NCBI RefSeq assembly: GCF_013624435.2
Contig: NZ_CP061768.1
Location: forward strand, 3,748,001 to 3,812,000
Length of the DNA stretch: 64,000 nt
Origin: Nocardioides campestrisoli
GTDB taxonomy: Bacteria; Actinomycetota; Actinomycetes; Propionibacteriales; Nocardioidaceae
Direction: 5' to 3'
Of the stretch, positions 8,457-17,712 are shown piece after piece. A program made the translations under genes and the position numbers. The notes below the pieces were generated by a model, which saw only the letters and a program-made list of their open reading frames with translations, was not told where the DNA came from and did no database searches. Each line of letters opens with the position of its first letter. The stretch's first letter is position 1.

Positions 8457-9622
8457 CGCGTCCCACCTTCCAGCCGCAGCGCGACCATCATCGACTCCAG
8501 TGCCATCGCCGGCGGCACGTTGAACTCCAGCATCTGCTCGCGCGCGGTGAAGATCGCCTCGATCCGCCGCAGGTGCTCCTCGGGAGAGGAGCGCCGGGCC
8601 AGCATGGCGATGTCGACGCGGATCTCCTCGTTGACCAGCTGCCCGGGGGCGCCCAGCTTGAACGCGATCGCGTCCCGGTAGACCGAGACCAGGTCCATCA
8701 GGCTGCGGTCGACCACGTCGAGCACGCGCCGCTTGGCGCGGGTCTTCTGCCCCTTCTCCAGGTCGCGCAGGGCGGGTGCGTACTCCTTGGGCCGCTTGCC
8801 GCGCCCCTCGATCCCGTAGGAGCGCTCCAGCTCCGCCTTCTCCTTGGTGTCCAGCGCGGAGGTCTGCGCCTCCGCCTCCGCCTTGGCCACCTCCAGCAGG
8901 TTGGAGGCCGCGGTCATGCAGGAGCCCAGCGAGGTCAGCCGGGCCGGCAGCCGGACCACCTCGGCGCGGCGGTTGCGGGTGTCCTCGTCGAGCGCCAGCG
9001 CCCGGGCGCGCCCGATGTGGCCCTGGCTGGCCCGGGCGGCGTGCGCGGCCAGCGGCTCGCCCACGCCCTCGGTGCGGACCAGGAACGAGGCCACGTCGGC
9101 GGCCGTCGGCGTGGTCAGCGTGACCAGGCGGCAGCGCGAGCGGATGGTGACCAGCACGTCCTCGGCCGAGGGGGCGCACAGCAGCCACACGGTCCGGGCG
9201 TTCGGCTCCTCGATCGCCTTGAGCAGCGCGTTGCAGGCCCGGTCGGTGAGCCGGTCCGCGTCCTCGACGATCATCACCTGCCAGCGCGCGCCGTTGGGCG
9301 AGAGCGCCGACTTCCGGACCAGGTCGCGGATCTCCTCGACGCCGATGGAGAGCTTCTCGGTGCGGACGACGGTGACGTCGGCGTGGGTGCGCCCGAGCAC
9401 CGTGCGGCAGGCGTGGCACTCCCCGCAGCCCGCACGCTCGCACTGCAGCGCGCCGGCGAACGCCACCGCGGCGTTGGAGCGGCCCGAGCCGGGAGGCCCG
9501 GTGAAGAGCCACGCATGGGTCATCGCCTCGCCGCGCGCCGCGCGGGCCAGGACCTCCACCACGTGCTGCTGGCCGACCAGGGTGTCCCAGATCGCCCCCG
9601 ACGGGAGCTGGACGGCGGTCAC
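8453..9622 (-). CDS. holB: DNA polymerase III subunit delta-prime
   Basis: Clamp-loader subunit of the replicative polymerase. It has 389 residues. The AAA+ module starts at residue 1 with a P-loop-like GPPGSGRSN (lysine replaced by arginine, as in non-hydrolysing delta-prime subunits). A four-cysteine zinc module (CERAGCGECHAC) follows near residue 60, and the IEEP and SRC sensor segments lie near residues 135-165. The GTG start overlaps the tmk stop by 4 bases (GTGA), so tmk, holB and the hydrolase are one coupled operon. Confidence 0.93.
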   Translation of the reverse strand: MTAVQLPSGAIWDTLVGQQHVVEVLARAARGEAMTHAWLFTGPPGSGRSNAAVAFAGALQCERAGCGECHACRTVLGRTHADVTVVRTEKLSIGVEEIRDLVRKSALSPNGARWQVMIVEDADRLTDRACNALLKAIEEPNARTVWLLCAPSAEDVLVTIRSRCRLVTLTTPTAADVASFLVRTEGVGEPLAAHAARASQGHIGRARALALDEDTRNRRAEVVRLPARLTSLGSCMTAASNLLEVAKAEAEAQTSALDTKEKAELERSYGIEGRGKRPKEYAPALRDLEKGQKTRAKRRVLDVVDRSLMDLVSVYRDAIAFKLGAPGQLVNEEIRVDIAMLARRSSPEEHLRRIEAIFTAREQMLEFNVPPAMALESMMVALRLEGGTR

Positions 9623-10284
9623 CGACCCACCACCGTCGCTGCCAGCAGCGGCTCGACCCGGACCCGGATCGCCGCCGCGATCTCCTCGACCGGGGCGCGC
9701 GCGTCCAGCACCAGGTAGTGGTCGGGGTCGGCGGCGGCCATCGCGACGAACGCCTCCCGTACCCGCTGGTGGAACTCCGGCGCCTCGGCCTCGATCCGGT
9801 CCCGCTCGGTGAACCGGCCCAGGCCGGTCTCCGGCGCGAGGTCGAGCACCACGGTCAGGTGCGGGCGCAGGCCGCCGGTGGCCCAGCGCATCACCGGCTC
9901 GACCTCGCTCGCTGCCAGCGCACGGCCGGCGCCCTGGTAGGCCAGCGCGGAGTCGACGTACCGGTCGGTGATCACCACGGCGCCGCGCTCCAGCGCCGGA
10001 CGGACCACGGTGTCGACGTGCTCGGCCTTGTCGGCGGCGTAGAGCAGCGCCTCGGTCCGGTCCGAGAGGTCGCCGGTCGCAGGGTCCAGCACGATCTGTC
10101 GCAGCCGCTTGCCCACCGCGGTGTCGCCGGGCTCGAAGGTGAGCACCACCTCGTGATCCTCGCCACGCAGCCACTCGGCCAGGGCGCGGGACTGGGTGGA
10201 CTTGCCGGCTCCCTCGCCGCCCTCGAAGCAGACGAAGACCCCGCGCTCGGAGTACACGGGCACGACGGACTGGCTCACGTGCAC
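9619..10284 (-). CDS. tmk: Thymidylate kinase
   Basis: Phosphorylates dTMP to dTDP for DNA synthesis. It has 221 residues, a normal length. The P-loop is GGEGAGKST near residues 21-29, the DRY motif (ITDRYVDSALAYQG) is near residues 106-119 and binds dTMP, and the lid region is around residue 145. The start is the codon at 10284; a GTG two codons in is also possible. It leads the tmk-holB-hydrolase operon. In many actinobacteria topA lies directly upstream of tmk; here about 17.8 kb of other genes separate them. Confidence 0.94.
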   Translation of the reverse strand: MHVSQSVVPVYSERGVFVCFEGGEGAGKSTQSRALAEWLRGEDHEVVLTFEPGDTAVGKRLRQIVLDPATGDLSDRTEALLYAADKAEHVDTVVRPALERGAVVITDRYVDSALAYQGAGRALAASEVEPVMRWATGGLRPHLTVVLDLAPETGLGRFTERDRIEAEAPEFHQRVREAFVAMAAADPDHYLVLDARAPVEEIAAAIRVRVEPLLAATVVGR

Positions 10285-10413
10285 ACCCTACGGGCCGGGC
10301 CCGACAGGCGACCGGGTGTGCTCCGGGCGCCAGGCCCACATCGCGGACGCCCTTGCGGGAGGGGTGCCGCACCGCCAGGATCCTCGCCAACCACCACCCT
10401 TGGAAAGGCCACC

Positions 10414-11199
10414 ATGAACAGGTCGCTGCGCGGTTCCGTCCTCGTCCTCACCACCGTGCTGGGTCTGGCAGGTCTGGCCGCACCCGGGCAGAGCGCCGAG
10501 GCCCAGGCCGACGCCTTCACGGCCACCGTCAGCGCGGGGCCCGGCGTCCTGTTCGCGGAGTGCACCGACCACCCGATCAGCTACTCGGTCACTCCCCCGC
10601 TCACCGTGCTCACCTGGAACATCCAGCTCTCCTTCCAGGCGCCCGACGGGACGTCCGCGGGCTCCGCCTACATCAGCAAGGGCGACCCGACGACCGGCAT
10701 CGAGACCAAGCGGTTCTGCGGGGGCAGCGACCTGCCCGGGACCTACACCGTGACCGGGACCTACGAGGTCACCGACCAGGTCGGCAACAAGTACCCGAAG
10801 ACGCTCACGCCGGTGACGCCCTTCACCTTCGACCTGCGCCTGCCGTACTCCGCGGTCACGGCGAAGCCGTCGACGAAGAAGCCGCGGCTCGGGCAGCACG
10901 TGAAGGTCAACGCCACCGTGACCGACGAACGCCCGTCCGGAGCCTTCTTCGGCACCAGCAACGCGAGCGCGCAGCTGCAGCGCCTCAAGGGCTCGAAGTG
11001 GGTCAACGTCAAGGGCGCACGGGACTACACCAAGGTCAACGGTCGGGCTCAGCTGCGCTACCGCCACACCTGGAAGGGCAAGACCACGTTCCGCGTCCTG
11101 AGCGACCTGGGCAAGGTCGGCACGGCGGTCTCCGAGAACTTCACCCTCAAGGCCGGCAAGAAGAAGGCCGGCAAGAAGGGCAAGAAGGGACGTCGCTGA
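10414..11199 (+). CDS. Secreted hypothetical protein with basic Gly/Lys tail
   Basis: I do not recognise a named family. The 261-residue product has a clear Sec signal peptide (residues 1-30, cleavage near GQSAEA). Two beta-rich Ig-like segments follow: the first contains a cysteine pair (FAECTD and RFCGGSD), the second begins near VTAKPSTKKPRLGQ and resembles bacterial surface beta-sandwich domains. The tail is a run of Lys/Gly ending GKKGRR. A ribosome site GGAAAGG lies 6 bases before the ATG. It is monocistronic, convergent with 11203-11955. Confidence 0.75.
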   Translation: MNRSLRGSVLVLTTVLGLAGLAAPGQSAEAQADAFTATVSAGPGVLFAECTDHPISYSVTPPLTVLTWNIQLSFQAPDGTSAGSAYISKGDPTTGIETKRFCGGSDLPGTYTVTGTYEVTDQVGNKYPKTLTPVTPFTFDLRLPYSAVTAKPSTKKPRLGQHVKVNATVTDERPSGAFFGTSNASAQLQRLKGSKWVNVKGARDYTKVNGRAQLRYRHTWKGKTTFRVLSDLGKVGTAVSENFTLKAGKKKAGKKGKKGRR

Positions 11200-11202
11200 G
11201 CC

Positions 11203-11955
11203 TCAGCGGGTGACGAGGCGGCGCCAGGGTCCCCGCGGCACGTCCCTGGCGTCGACGAACTGCCAGTCCACCCGGTCCCGGTCCCCGTCGAGCGAGCGGA
11301 AGCCCAGGCAGCCGTTGAGCGCCGGGGAGACGTCCATCCCCGCGTTGTTGTAGCGCTTCGAGGCGGGGCGGGCGTCGCCGTGGCCGAAGACGTAGCGCGC
11401 GTCGTGGTACTTCCCGGGGCCGGCGTCCTGGATCTGTCCGTAGCAGGTACGGCCCCGGGAGGTGAGCCGGACCCAGCGGTTCTTCATCAGGCTCACCTGC
11501 GGGTCGTCCACGAGCGCCGCGTAGCGCGGGCGGCTCGCCCAGGGGATCACCTCGCCGCGGCGGGCGAAGCCGACCGGGTCGTTGAGGTCGTCGTAGGGCA
11601 GGTCGAGGTAGAAGGGGTTCTGCTTCGGGGTCATCTGCCGGGGGAACCAGCCGTCGCGCCGGAAGCGGCGCTCGGTGCGGCACTCGCCGCCGACCACCCG
11701 GCCGTCGCACCCGCCGTAGCTCTCGTACCAGTGGTCGTCGTAGGTGGAGATCATCTGGCTGCCGTCCTCGGCGTCCGGATCGAAGATCTCCCCGACCCAG
11801 AACGTGGTGGCGACGATCCCGGTGTGCCAGGGGTACGACGTCGCGGCGGCACCCGCCTCAGGGCGCGCGTGCGCGGCGGTGGCCGTGCCCAGCAGGAGCG
11901 CGGCCACCGCCAGAGCAGCTGTCGTGCAGCGACTCGTACGCCGGTGCCCGCTCAT
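11203..11955 (-). CDS. Secreted protein, probable double-psi beta-barrel type
   Basis: It has 250 residues with a signal peptide ending near AHARPEA (about residue 30). The mature part has several cysteines (CDGR, GECR, RTCYG, NGCLGF). The C-terminal segment, with CYGQIQDAGPG, AGMDVSPALNGCLGF and a final DWQFV..., resembles double-psi beta-barrel (RlpA/expansin-like) secreted proteins in its strand and DVSP pattern; this is pattern recognition, not a proven family match. It is the last gene of a four-gene operon in which every start overlaps the previous stop by 4 bases. It may act on the cell wall. Confidence 0.75.
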   Translation of the reverse strand: MSGHRRTSRCTTAALAVAALLLGTATAAHARPEAGAAATSYPWHTGIVATTFWVGEIFDPDAEDGSQMISTYDDHWYESYGGCDGRVVGGECRTERRFRRDGWFPRQMTPKQNPFYLDLPYDDLNDPVGFARRGEVIPWASRPRYAALVDDPQVSLMKNRWVRLTSRGRTCYGQIQDAGPGKYHDARYVFGHGDARPASKRYNNAGMDVSPALNGCLGFRSLDGDRDRVDWQFVDARDVPRGPWRRLVTR

Positions 11956-12581
11956 GTGCGCGCCGGCAGGTTGCGGAACCGCCGGCCGGTGGCCAGCCGG
12001 ACGATGCCGATCAGCACCCAGACGACCAGCAGCACGGCCAGGCCGAGGAAGAGCCCGAGGAAGAACCCGCCGACCGGGCCGCCGTACTCGTCGCCGAGCC
12101 GCTCCAGCGGCTCCTCGGGCAGCTGCGCGAACCACTCCGGGATCCGCAGCGCCGGGTCGCCCAGGTAGTCCGGCTCGTACTCGGTGAGCCGGTAGCCCTC
12201 GGTGACCTGGGTGGTGCTGTGGTCCGGGCCCTGCCACAGCACCAGCGCCGCGGGCTCGTCGAGGTGGGCCAGCACCTGTTCGGCCGCCTGCAGGTAGTGG
12301 TCGTAGCCGGCGAACCAGCTGTCCTGCCAGACCAGCACGTACACCGGGAGGTCCCGCTCGGCGAGCGCCTCGGCGATCGCCTGCTCACCCTCCTCGTCCA
12401 GCATCGCGCGGCTCGCGGCGTCGACGTGGACCGAGTCGTCCCGCAGCCCCTCGACGGCGGCCAGCACCCGGTCGCCCGCCCCCTCACCGAGGTCGGCCGA
12501 GGCGTCGAGGCGGGAGTCGACCACGAGGACGGCGAGCGTGCCCAGCAGGCCGGCGACGAGCAGGGAGGTGAGCCGGTTCAT
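11952..12581 (-). CDS. Small membrane-anchored protein, paralogue of the two upstream genes
   Basis: Unrecognised family, 209 residues. It has an N-terminal hydrophobic anchor (residues 4-20) and an alpha/beta domain (about 30-130). It shares with the two upstream products the pattern of an acidic helix, a DDSVHVD-like segment, a long helix and then PVYVLVWQ. A single transmembrane helix lies near residues 172-195, with a short basic tail. Unlike the other two it lacks the C-terminal cysteine module. Its ATG overlaps the preceding stop (ATGA). Confidence 0.75.
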   Translation of the reverse strand: MNRLTSLLVAGLLGTLAVLVVDSRLDASADLGEGAGDRVLAAVEGLRDDSVHVDAASRAMLDEEGEQAIAEALAERDLPVYVLVWQDSWFAGYDHYLQAAEQVLAHLDEPAALVLWQGPDHSTTQVTEGYRLTEYEPDYLGDPALRIPEWFAQLPEEPLERLGDEYGGPVGGFFLGLFLGLAVLLVVWVLIGIVRLATGRRFRNLPART

Positions 12582-13792
12582 CGGACCCTCCGCCGGTCGC
12601 CCGCGACGTGCGGCCACAGCTCGTCCACGGAGGCGCCGTAGCCGGTGCGCGCCCACACGGTGTCCTGCTCGTACCAGGGCCGCGGACGACCCAGCAGCCC
12701 CGCCGGGACCAGCATCGGGTGCGGGGGTCCCGTGTGGATCCCGTCCAGGGTGTCGCTGCAGTGTCGGCAGGCCGGCACGGCCAACCGCCGGTCGCCCACC
12801 GGGACCGTGTGCCTGCGCACCGCCTCCCCGTGGCGCGGGTCGAAGTAGCACGGCAGGTACGCCGGTAGCGGGGCGCGCCGCGACGCCCGACGACTCCGGG
12901 GCCGTGCGGCGGCGTCGGCGGCGTCCAGCGCCCGGTCGGCGACCCGGACCAGCACCAGGGCGCCCACCAGGTCGGCCAGGTCCCGCTCCTCGGTGCCGGC
13001 GTCGGCCAGCACGCCGCGGGCGGTGTCGTAGGAGCCGTCGACCAGCTCGCGCGTCTCGGCGGACAGCGGCCGGTCGGCGGTGGCAGCCAGCCGCTCGGCG
13101 AGCGCGTCGAGCTCGCGCTCGGCGCGGGCTCGCACCTGCGCGGGGCCCTCGACCGGGAGCGCCGCCCGCGGCTGCGGGACCAGGCCGGTCTCGCGCCACC
13201 GGGCGATCGTGCGCAGCACCAGCCAGGCGCTGCCACCCACCACCACGAACGCCAGGGTGGTGAAGAAGGCGTAGGCACCGGTGTCGGGGACCTCGCGGGT
13301 CATCACGTCCCACTCCGGCGGGCGCTGCCAGACCGTCTCCTCGGCGTACGCCTCGTAGTCGGCCTGCGACAGCCTGCCGTCGGCGGCGATCACCGCCAGG
13401 TCGCGCGCCGCGTGCCCGGCGGGATTGAGCTCGCGGATCTCGCCCGCCGGCTGGCGCAGCGACACCTCGTACCGCACGTCGGCCGCGGGGACGTCCCCGA
13501 AGGAGACCACCGCGTCGCCGTAGCCGGTGGTGTCGGTGTGCACGACGTAGACGCCGTCACCCCCGATCCGCTCGTGCAGCAGGGTCGCCAGCTCGCGGTC
13601 GGGGTCGCTGGCCGAGAGGCCCTCGGGGCGGGGCACCAGCACGACGTACGCCGGGAAGTCCAGCTCCTCGACCGCCTCGGTGAGCGCCTCACGGACCTCC
13701 TCGGTGCGACCGTTGCCGAAGAGCGGGTCGACCACGACCGGGTCGTCGGCCAAGGCCTCCGCCAGCTCGTCGGCCAGCTCGTCGACGTTCAT
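12578..13792 (-). CDS. Membrane protein with C-terminal Cys/His module, novel family
   Basis: Unrecognised family, 404 residues. The N-terminal domain starts with a Leu/Ala/Asp helix, then DPVVVDP and PAYVVLVPRP strands near residue 50, resembling a TPM-like alpha/beta domain. One transmembrane helix lies near residues 172-192. The cytoplasmic side has a long helix and a C-terminal module with CYFDPRHG and PACRHC (about 305-345), a likely metal site of Cys/His type. The upstream 433-residue product repeats this architecture. Start and stop overlap both neighbours by 4 bases. Function unknown. Confidence 0.78.
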   Translation of the reverse strand: MNVDELADELAEALADDPVVVDPLFGNGRTEEVREALTEAVEELDFPAYVVLVPRPEGLSASDPDRELATLLHERIGGDGVYVVHTDTTGYGDAVVSFGDVPAADVRYEVSLRQPAGEIRELNPAGHAARDLAVIAADGRLSQADYEAYAEETVWQRPPEWDVMTREVPDTGAYAFFTTLAFVVVGGSAWLVLRTIARWRETGLVPQPRAALPVEGPAQVRARAERELDALAERLAATADRPLSAETRELVDGSYDTARGVLADAGTEERDLADLVGALVLVRVADRALDAADAAARPRSRRASRRAPLPAYLPCYFDPRHGEAVRRHTVPVGDRRLAVPACRHCSDTLDGIHTGPPHPMLVPAGLLGRPRPWYEQDTVWARTGYGASVDELWPHVAGDRRRVR

Positions 13793-15090
13793 CGCAGGCC
13801 CCGGTGCAGTCGGGTGACCAGGTCGGGGTCGAGCGCGCCGAACCCGGTCGAGGCCCACGGCTCCCGGCCGGTCTCGAAGTAGTGCTGCGGGACGCCGCGG
13901 ACGACCACGTCGAGGATGTCGGGCCGGCGCCCGGCCTCCAGGTCCTTGCGGCAGGTCGTGCAGACCGGCGCCTTGAGGCGCCGTCCCTTGTGCTCCAGGG
14001 TGCGGTCGAGCTCGGCCCGCCCGTGCAGGGGGTTGAGGAAGCACGTGGTGGTGGGGGTGAAGGCCCGACCGCGTTCGGCGGCGGCCAGCGCCTGCCGGCC
14101 GCGGTCGGCCAGGACGACGGCCCCCGCGGCGTCCAGGGGGTCGACCGGGTCGTCGGTCGGGGGCAGCAGCCGCCCGGCCGCGTCGTAGTGGTCCAGCGCC
14201 GCGGCCCAGGCCGGGCTGTCGGCGCCGTCCATCTCGGCGGCGTCGATCGCCTCGCCCAGCGCGAGCACGTCCTTGCGGGCCCGGCGCAGCAGGTCGGCGT
14301 CACCGGCCGAGCGGACCCGGTCGAGCACCGAGTCGGGCAGCTCGAAGGTGCGGGCCGCCTGCGCCCGGCGCCGGGCGCGGCGTGCCAGGAGCGTCACCGC
14401 GGTGGCCACGGCCACCAGGGCCACGAAGACGCCGAGCGCCACGTCGGCACCGCCCACGCCCTCGTCGCCGGACTGCTCGCCGGCAGGAGCAGGCACTCCG
14501 GTGCCGGTCTCGTCGGCGGTCTCGTCAGCGGGGTCCTCAGCGGTGCCCTCGTCGTCCTCCGCCAGCCGGAGGTCGAGCCCCTCGTGGGCGGAGTCGACCA
14601 GCGCGGGGAAGGTGCCCTCGCCGAGCGCCTCCACCACCCGCAGCAGGCCCTCGCCGAGCGGGTAGGCCTCGCCGGGGCCGTTGCCGTAGGAGAGGACCAG
14701 GTCGAGGTCGTCGGTCACGTCGCCGAGACCGCCGACGGTCCCCCACTGCTGCAGGGCCAGGTGCAGCGAGGAGCCGTCCTGGAGGAACGGCAGGGTCGGC
14801 GGACCCGGCTCGCCGGTCTCGGACCAGACGCCGTTGACCCCGACGTAGAGCCCGTCGGGACCGCCCGCGTCGTGGATCCGCACCAGCAGGTCGTCGCCCT
14901 GGTAGAGGTCGCCCTGCCCGGACGACGGCGGCGCCAGCAGCACCAGCCGGAGCGGGACGTCGCCCGCCTCCGCGGCCTCGGTGATCTGGGCCAGCTGCCG
15001 GTCGCCGATCCAGGTCTGGGTGCCGGGACCGCGGTGCACCCCGGTGCTGACCAGGTCGGCCACGATGGCGTCGACGTCGGGCTCGGCCAC
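13789..15090 (-). CDS. Membrane protein with C-terminal Cys/His module, paralogue of next gene
   Basis: First gene of the coupled four-gene operon, 433 residues from a GTG preceded by GGAGGACC. An in-frame extension to 15318 exists, but its composition is unlike protein and I rejected it. The N-terminal domain (1-140) has the VPLRLVLLAPP strand seen in the paralogues. A Glu/Asp/Thr-rich linker (about 190-225) precedes one transmembrane helix near 230-250. The cytoplasmic part ends in CFLNPLHG and PVCTTC, matching the module of the 404-residue protein, then a conserved tail (STGFGALDPDLV against RTGYGASVDELW). No known function. Confidence 0.8.
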   Translation of the reverse strand: MAEPDVDAIVADLVSTGVHRGPGTQTWIGDRQLAQITEAAEAGDVPLRLVLLAPPSSGQGDLYQGDDLLVRIHDAGGPDGLYVGVNGVWSETGEPGPPTLPFLQDGSSLHLALQQWGTVGGLGDVTDDLDLVLSYGNGPGEAYPLGEGLLRVVEALGEGTFPALVDSAHEGLDLRLAEDDEGTAEDPADETADETGTGVPAPAGEQSGDEGVGGADVALGVFVALVAVATAVTLLARRARRRAQAARTFELPDSVLDRVRSAGDADLLRRARKDVLALGEAIDAAEMDGADSPAWAAALDHYDAAGRLLPPTDDPVDPLDAAGAVVLADRGRQALAAAERGRAFTPTTTCFLNPLHGRAELDRTLEHKGRRLKAPVCTTCRKDLEAGRRPDILDVVVRGVPQHYFETGREPWASTGFGALDPDLVTRLHRGLR

Positions 15091-15284
15091 CCGGTCCTCC
15101 CTCTCCTCGTGCTGACTGCTCGTGCTGGCCGCGCTCGCGGCGGGAGAACCGTACGACGTCCCGGGAGCTCCGCGTGTCCGGGACGCGAACCGTGCTGGCG
15201 CCGTCCGCCGCGACCCGTCACAGTAGGGCCGGGCGGGGGACCTGCGGAGGGACTCGATCGGGGCGCCCGACGAGAGGATCCCGC

Positions 15285-17697
15285 GTGCCACGCAGCCTGA
15301 CCACCGCCCTCGCCGCACTCTTGGCGGCGGGCGCGCTCAGCGCCCTACCTGCGGCTCCGCCCACCGCACTCGCGGCCGACCCGGGCCCGCTGGTCGACGC
15401 GAGCACCACCTGGCGCTACCTCGCCGACGACACCGACCCGGGGACCCCGCAGGACCCCGGGGCGTGGACCAGGGCCGGGTACGACGACAGCCGGTGGCCC
15501 AGCGGACGCGGCGGCTTCGGCGGTCGCCGGCTGGGCAGCAGCACCGAGACCCCCGCCTTCGACGCCGGCCGGGTCGCGGTCACCCAGCTGCCGATCCGCC
15601 CCGCCGGCGCCACCTCGCACGTGCGCACCTACTTCTTCCGGACCACCTTCGAGGTGACGCCCGCGATGCTCGCCACCGGGCGGGACCTGGTCGGCGACTC
15701 CTACGTCGACGACGCGGCGCTGGTCTACGTCAACGGCCAGGAGGTGGTCCGGCACCTGGTCGAGCCGACCACCCCGACGCTGGCCTTCGACGACGGCGTC
15801 GGCGGCGACCTGGACTTCACCATCCCGGCCTCGGCGCTGCGCGTGGGCACCAACACCCTCGCGGTCGCGCTCCACCAGGGCCGGCCGGACAGCTCCGACA
15901 TCTGGTGGTCGCTGGACCGGCTCGCCCTGCAGCCCGGGCCGCCCGAGCCGCTCGCGCCGGGGCCCAGCCGGATCGTGCTCACCCCCACCGCCACGCCTGC
16001 GACGTCGCAGGCGGTCACCTGGCTCGCCACCGCCCCCGAGGAGACGACGGGTCAGGTCCAGCTCCAGCGGGCAGACGGGGGCGCGGTCCGCTCGGTCGCC
16101 GCGGCCGTCCGCGGGCCGGCGCCCAACCAGTCCCGTCGGCACTTCTCCGCCGTCCTGGACGGCCTGGCCCCCGGGCACGGCGTACCGCTACCGGGTGGGC
16201 GAAGACGGTGCCTGGTCGGCCTGGGCGGAGTTCGCCACGGCGGATCCCGCCGACCCCGACCTCCAGTACGTCTACTACGGCGACGCCCAGACCGGGCTGG
16301 ACACCACCTGGCCGCGGGTGGTCGCGATGGCGGAGGCGAGCGCTCCGGACTCCATCGGCTCGGTGCACGCCGGCGACCTGGTCGACGTCGGCAACCACGA
16401 CCACCTCTGGGAGAGCTGGTTCCGGGGGATGGCCCGGTCCGCGGCCACCACGAACGTGCTCGCCGCCCCCGGCAACCACGAGTACGCCGGCGACCGGCTG
16501 CTGCGGTCGTGGAAGGCGCACTTCGAGTACCCCGCCAACCACCCCGACACCGGCACGGTCGGTGCCCTGGCGCAGCGGGCGGTGGGCGAGACCGACGCCG
16601 CCCGCCAGTACCGCGCCCTCTTCGCGCACTGGCGCGACCTGGCGCACGAGACCGTCTACTTCACCGACTACCAGAGCGTCCGCTTCGTCACCGTCAACGC
16701 CACTCGCGACCTCACCTTCCTCACCCCGGCGTCGCTGCCGGCGTGCACGACGGCGCCGGGGAGCGACTGCCCGGCGGACCGGATCGCGGAGGTGTGGGTG
16801 GAGTACCAGGCGGCCTGGCTCGACCACGTCCTGACCCGATCCCCGGCCCGCTGGAACGTCGTCACCTTCCACCAGCCGGTCCTCTCCGCGACCGCGGGCC
16901 GCGACGAGCCGCTGCTGCGTCGGCACTGGCTGCCGGTCTTCAGCCGGCACGACGTCGACCTGGTGCAGATGGGCCACGACCACGCCTATGCGCGCGGCTA
17001 CCTGAACCAGGACCGCACCACCGAGCCCGGCGTCACCGACGGCCCGGTCTTCGTGGTGAGCAACTCCGGCGACCGGCACTACAACCTCGAGGTCCCCGCC
17101 CGGAACGTGTGGACGGCGAACGGGGCCGCCCAGGTGCTCACCGGCGCCCGGGTGACGACGTACCAGGTGGTGACGGTCTCCGCCGACCGGCTGGTCTACC
17201 GCTCCTACCTGGCCGAGACCGCACCCGGCGCCTACACGGTGCCGGCCCAGCCCCTGGTGGTCGGCGGGGTGTTCGACTCCTTCACCATCCACAAGGCGGC
17301 CGACGGGTCGAAGCGGGTGGTCGGCGGGGGCGCTCCGCCGGTGAGCGGTCCCCCGCCGGCTGGTCCTCCCGCCGCCGGGCCGCCGCCCGCCGCGACCCCG
17401 CAGCGGGCACGCGTCGGCATCCCCCGGACCCGCTTGCGGCCGGGCCGCAAGGCCCTGGTCTGGGTGCGGTCGTCGACGGCCGGAAAGGCCCGGGTGACGT
17501 TGCGGGTGGGCCGGCGTACGACGGTCCGCACGGTGCGGGTCACCGGGGCGGCCGCCACCAAGGTGCGGCTGGGCCGGCTCCCCCGCGGGGCGGGCAAGGG
17601 CACCCGCCGGGTGCGACTGAAGGTCGTCCTCACCCCGACCGATCCCGCCGTGGCGCCGGCCCGCGCGGTCCGGCGGCCGCGGGTGACGCGCCGCTAG
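15285..17697 (+). pseudogene. Secreted metallophosphoesterase (purple acid phosphatase-like), frameshifted
   Basis: The gene is read in two frames. From the GTG at 15285 (GAGAGG upstream): a signal peptide, a carbohydrate-binding-like beta domain and an Fn3-like domain, open to about 16172. After the G run at 16173-16175 the frame is wrong, and the natural continuation lies in the +1 frame to 17697. The second part has the metallophosphoesterase residues in order: GDAQTG, GDLVDVGNHD, GNHEY, FHQP and GHDHAYA, then a Pro-rich linker and a basic Ig-like domain. Removing one G at 16173-16175 restores a single protein of about 800 residues. A sequencing error or a genuine recent mutation would both explain it. 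Confidence 0.85.
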
Positions 17698-17712
17698 CCG
17701 GGAACGGCGGCG

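Noticed and set aside
8457..9512. N-terminal extension of the secreted hydrolase through holB
   Set aside because: It lies in another frame of holB, has no homology, and the signal peptide starts at 8456.
15091..15318. Longer N-terminus for the first gene of the four-gene operon
   Set aside because: The added part is Arg/Pro/Ser-rich, and a GTG with a good ribosome site lies at 15090.
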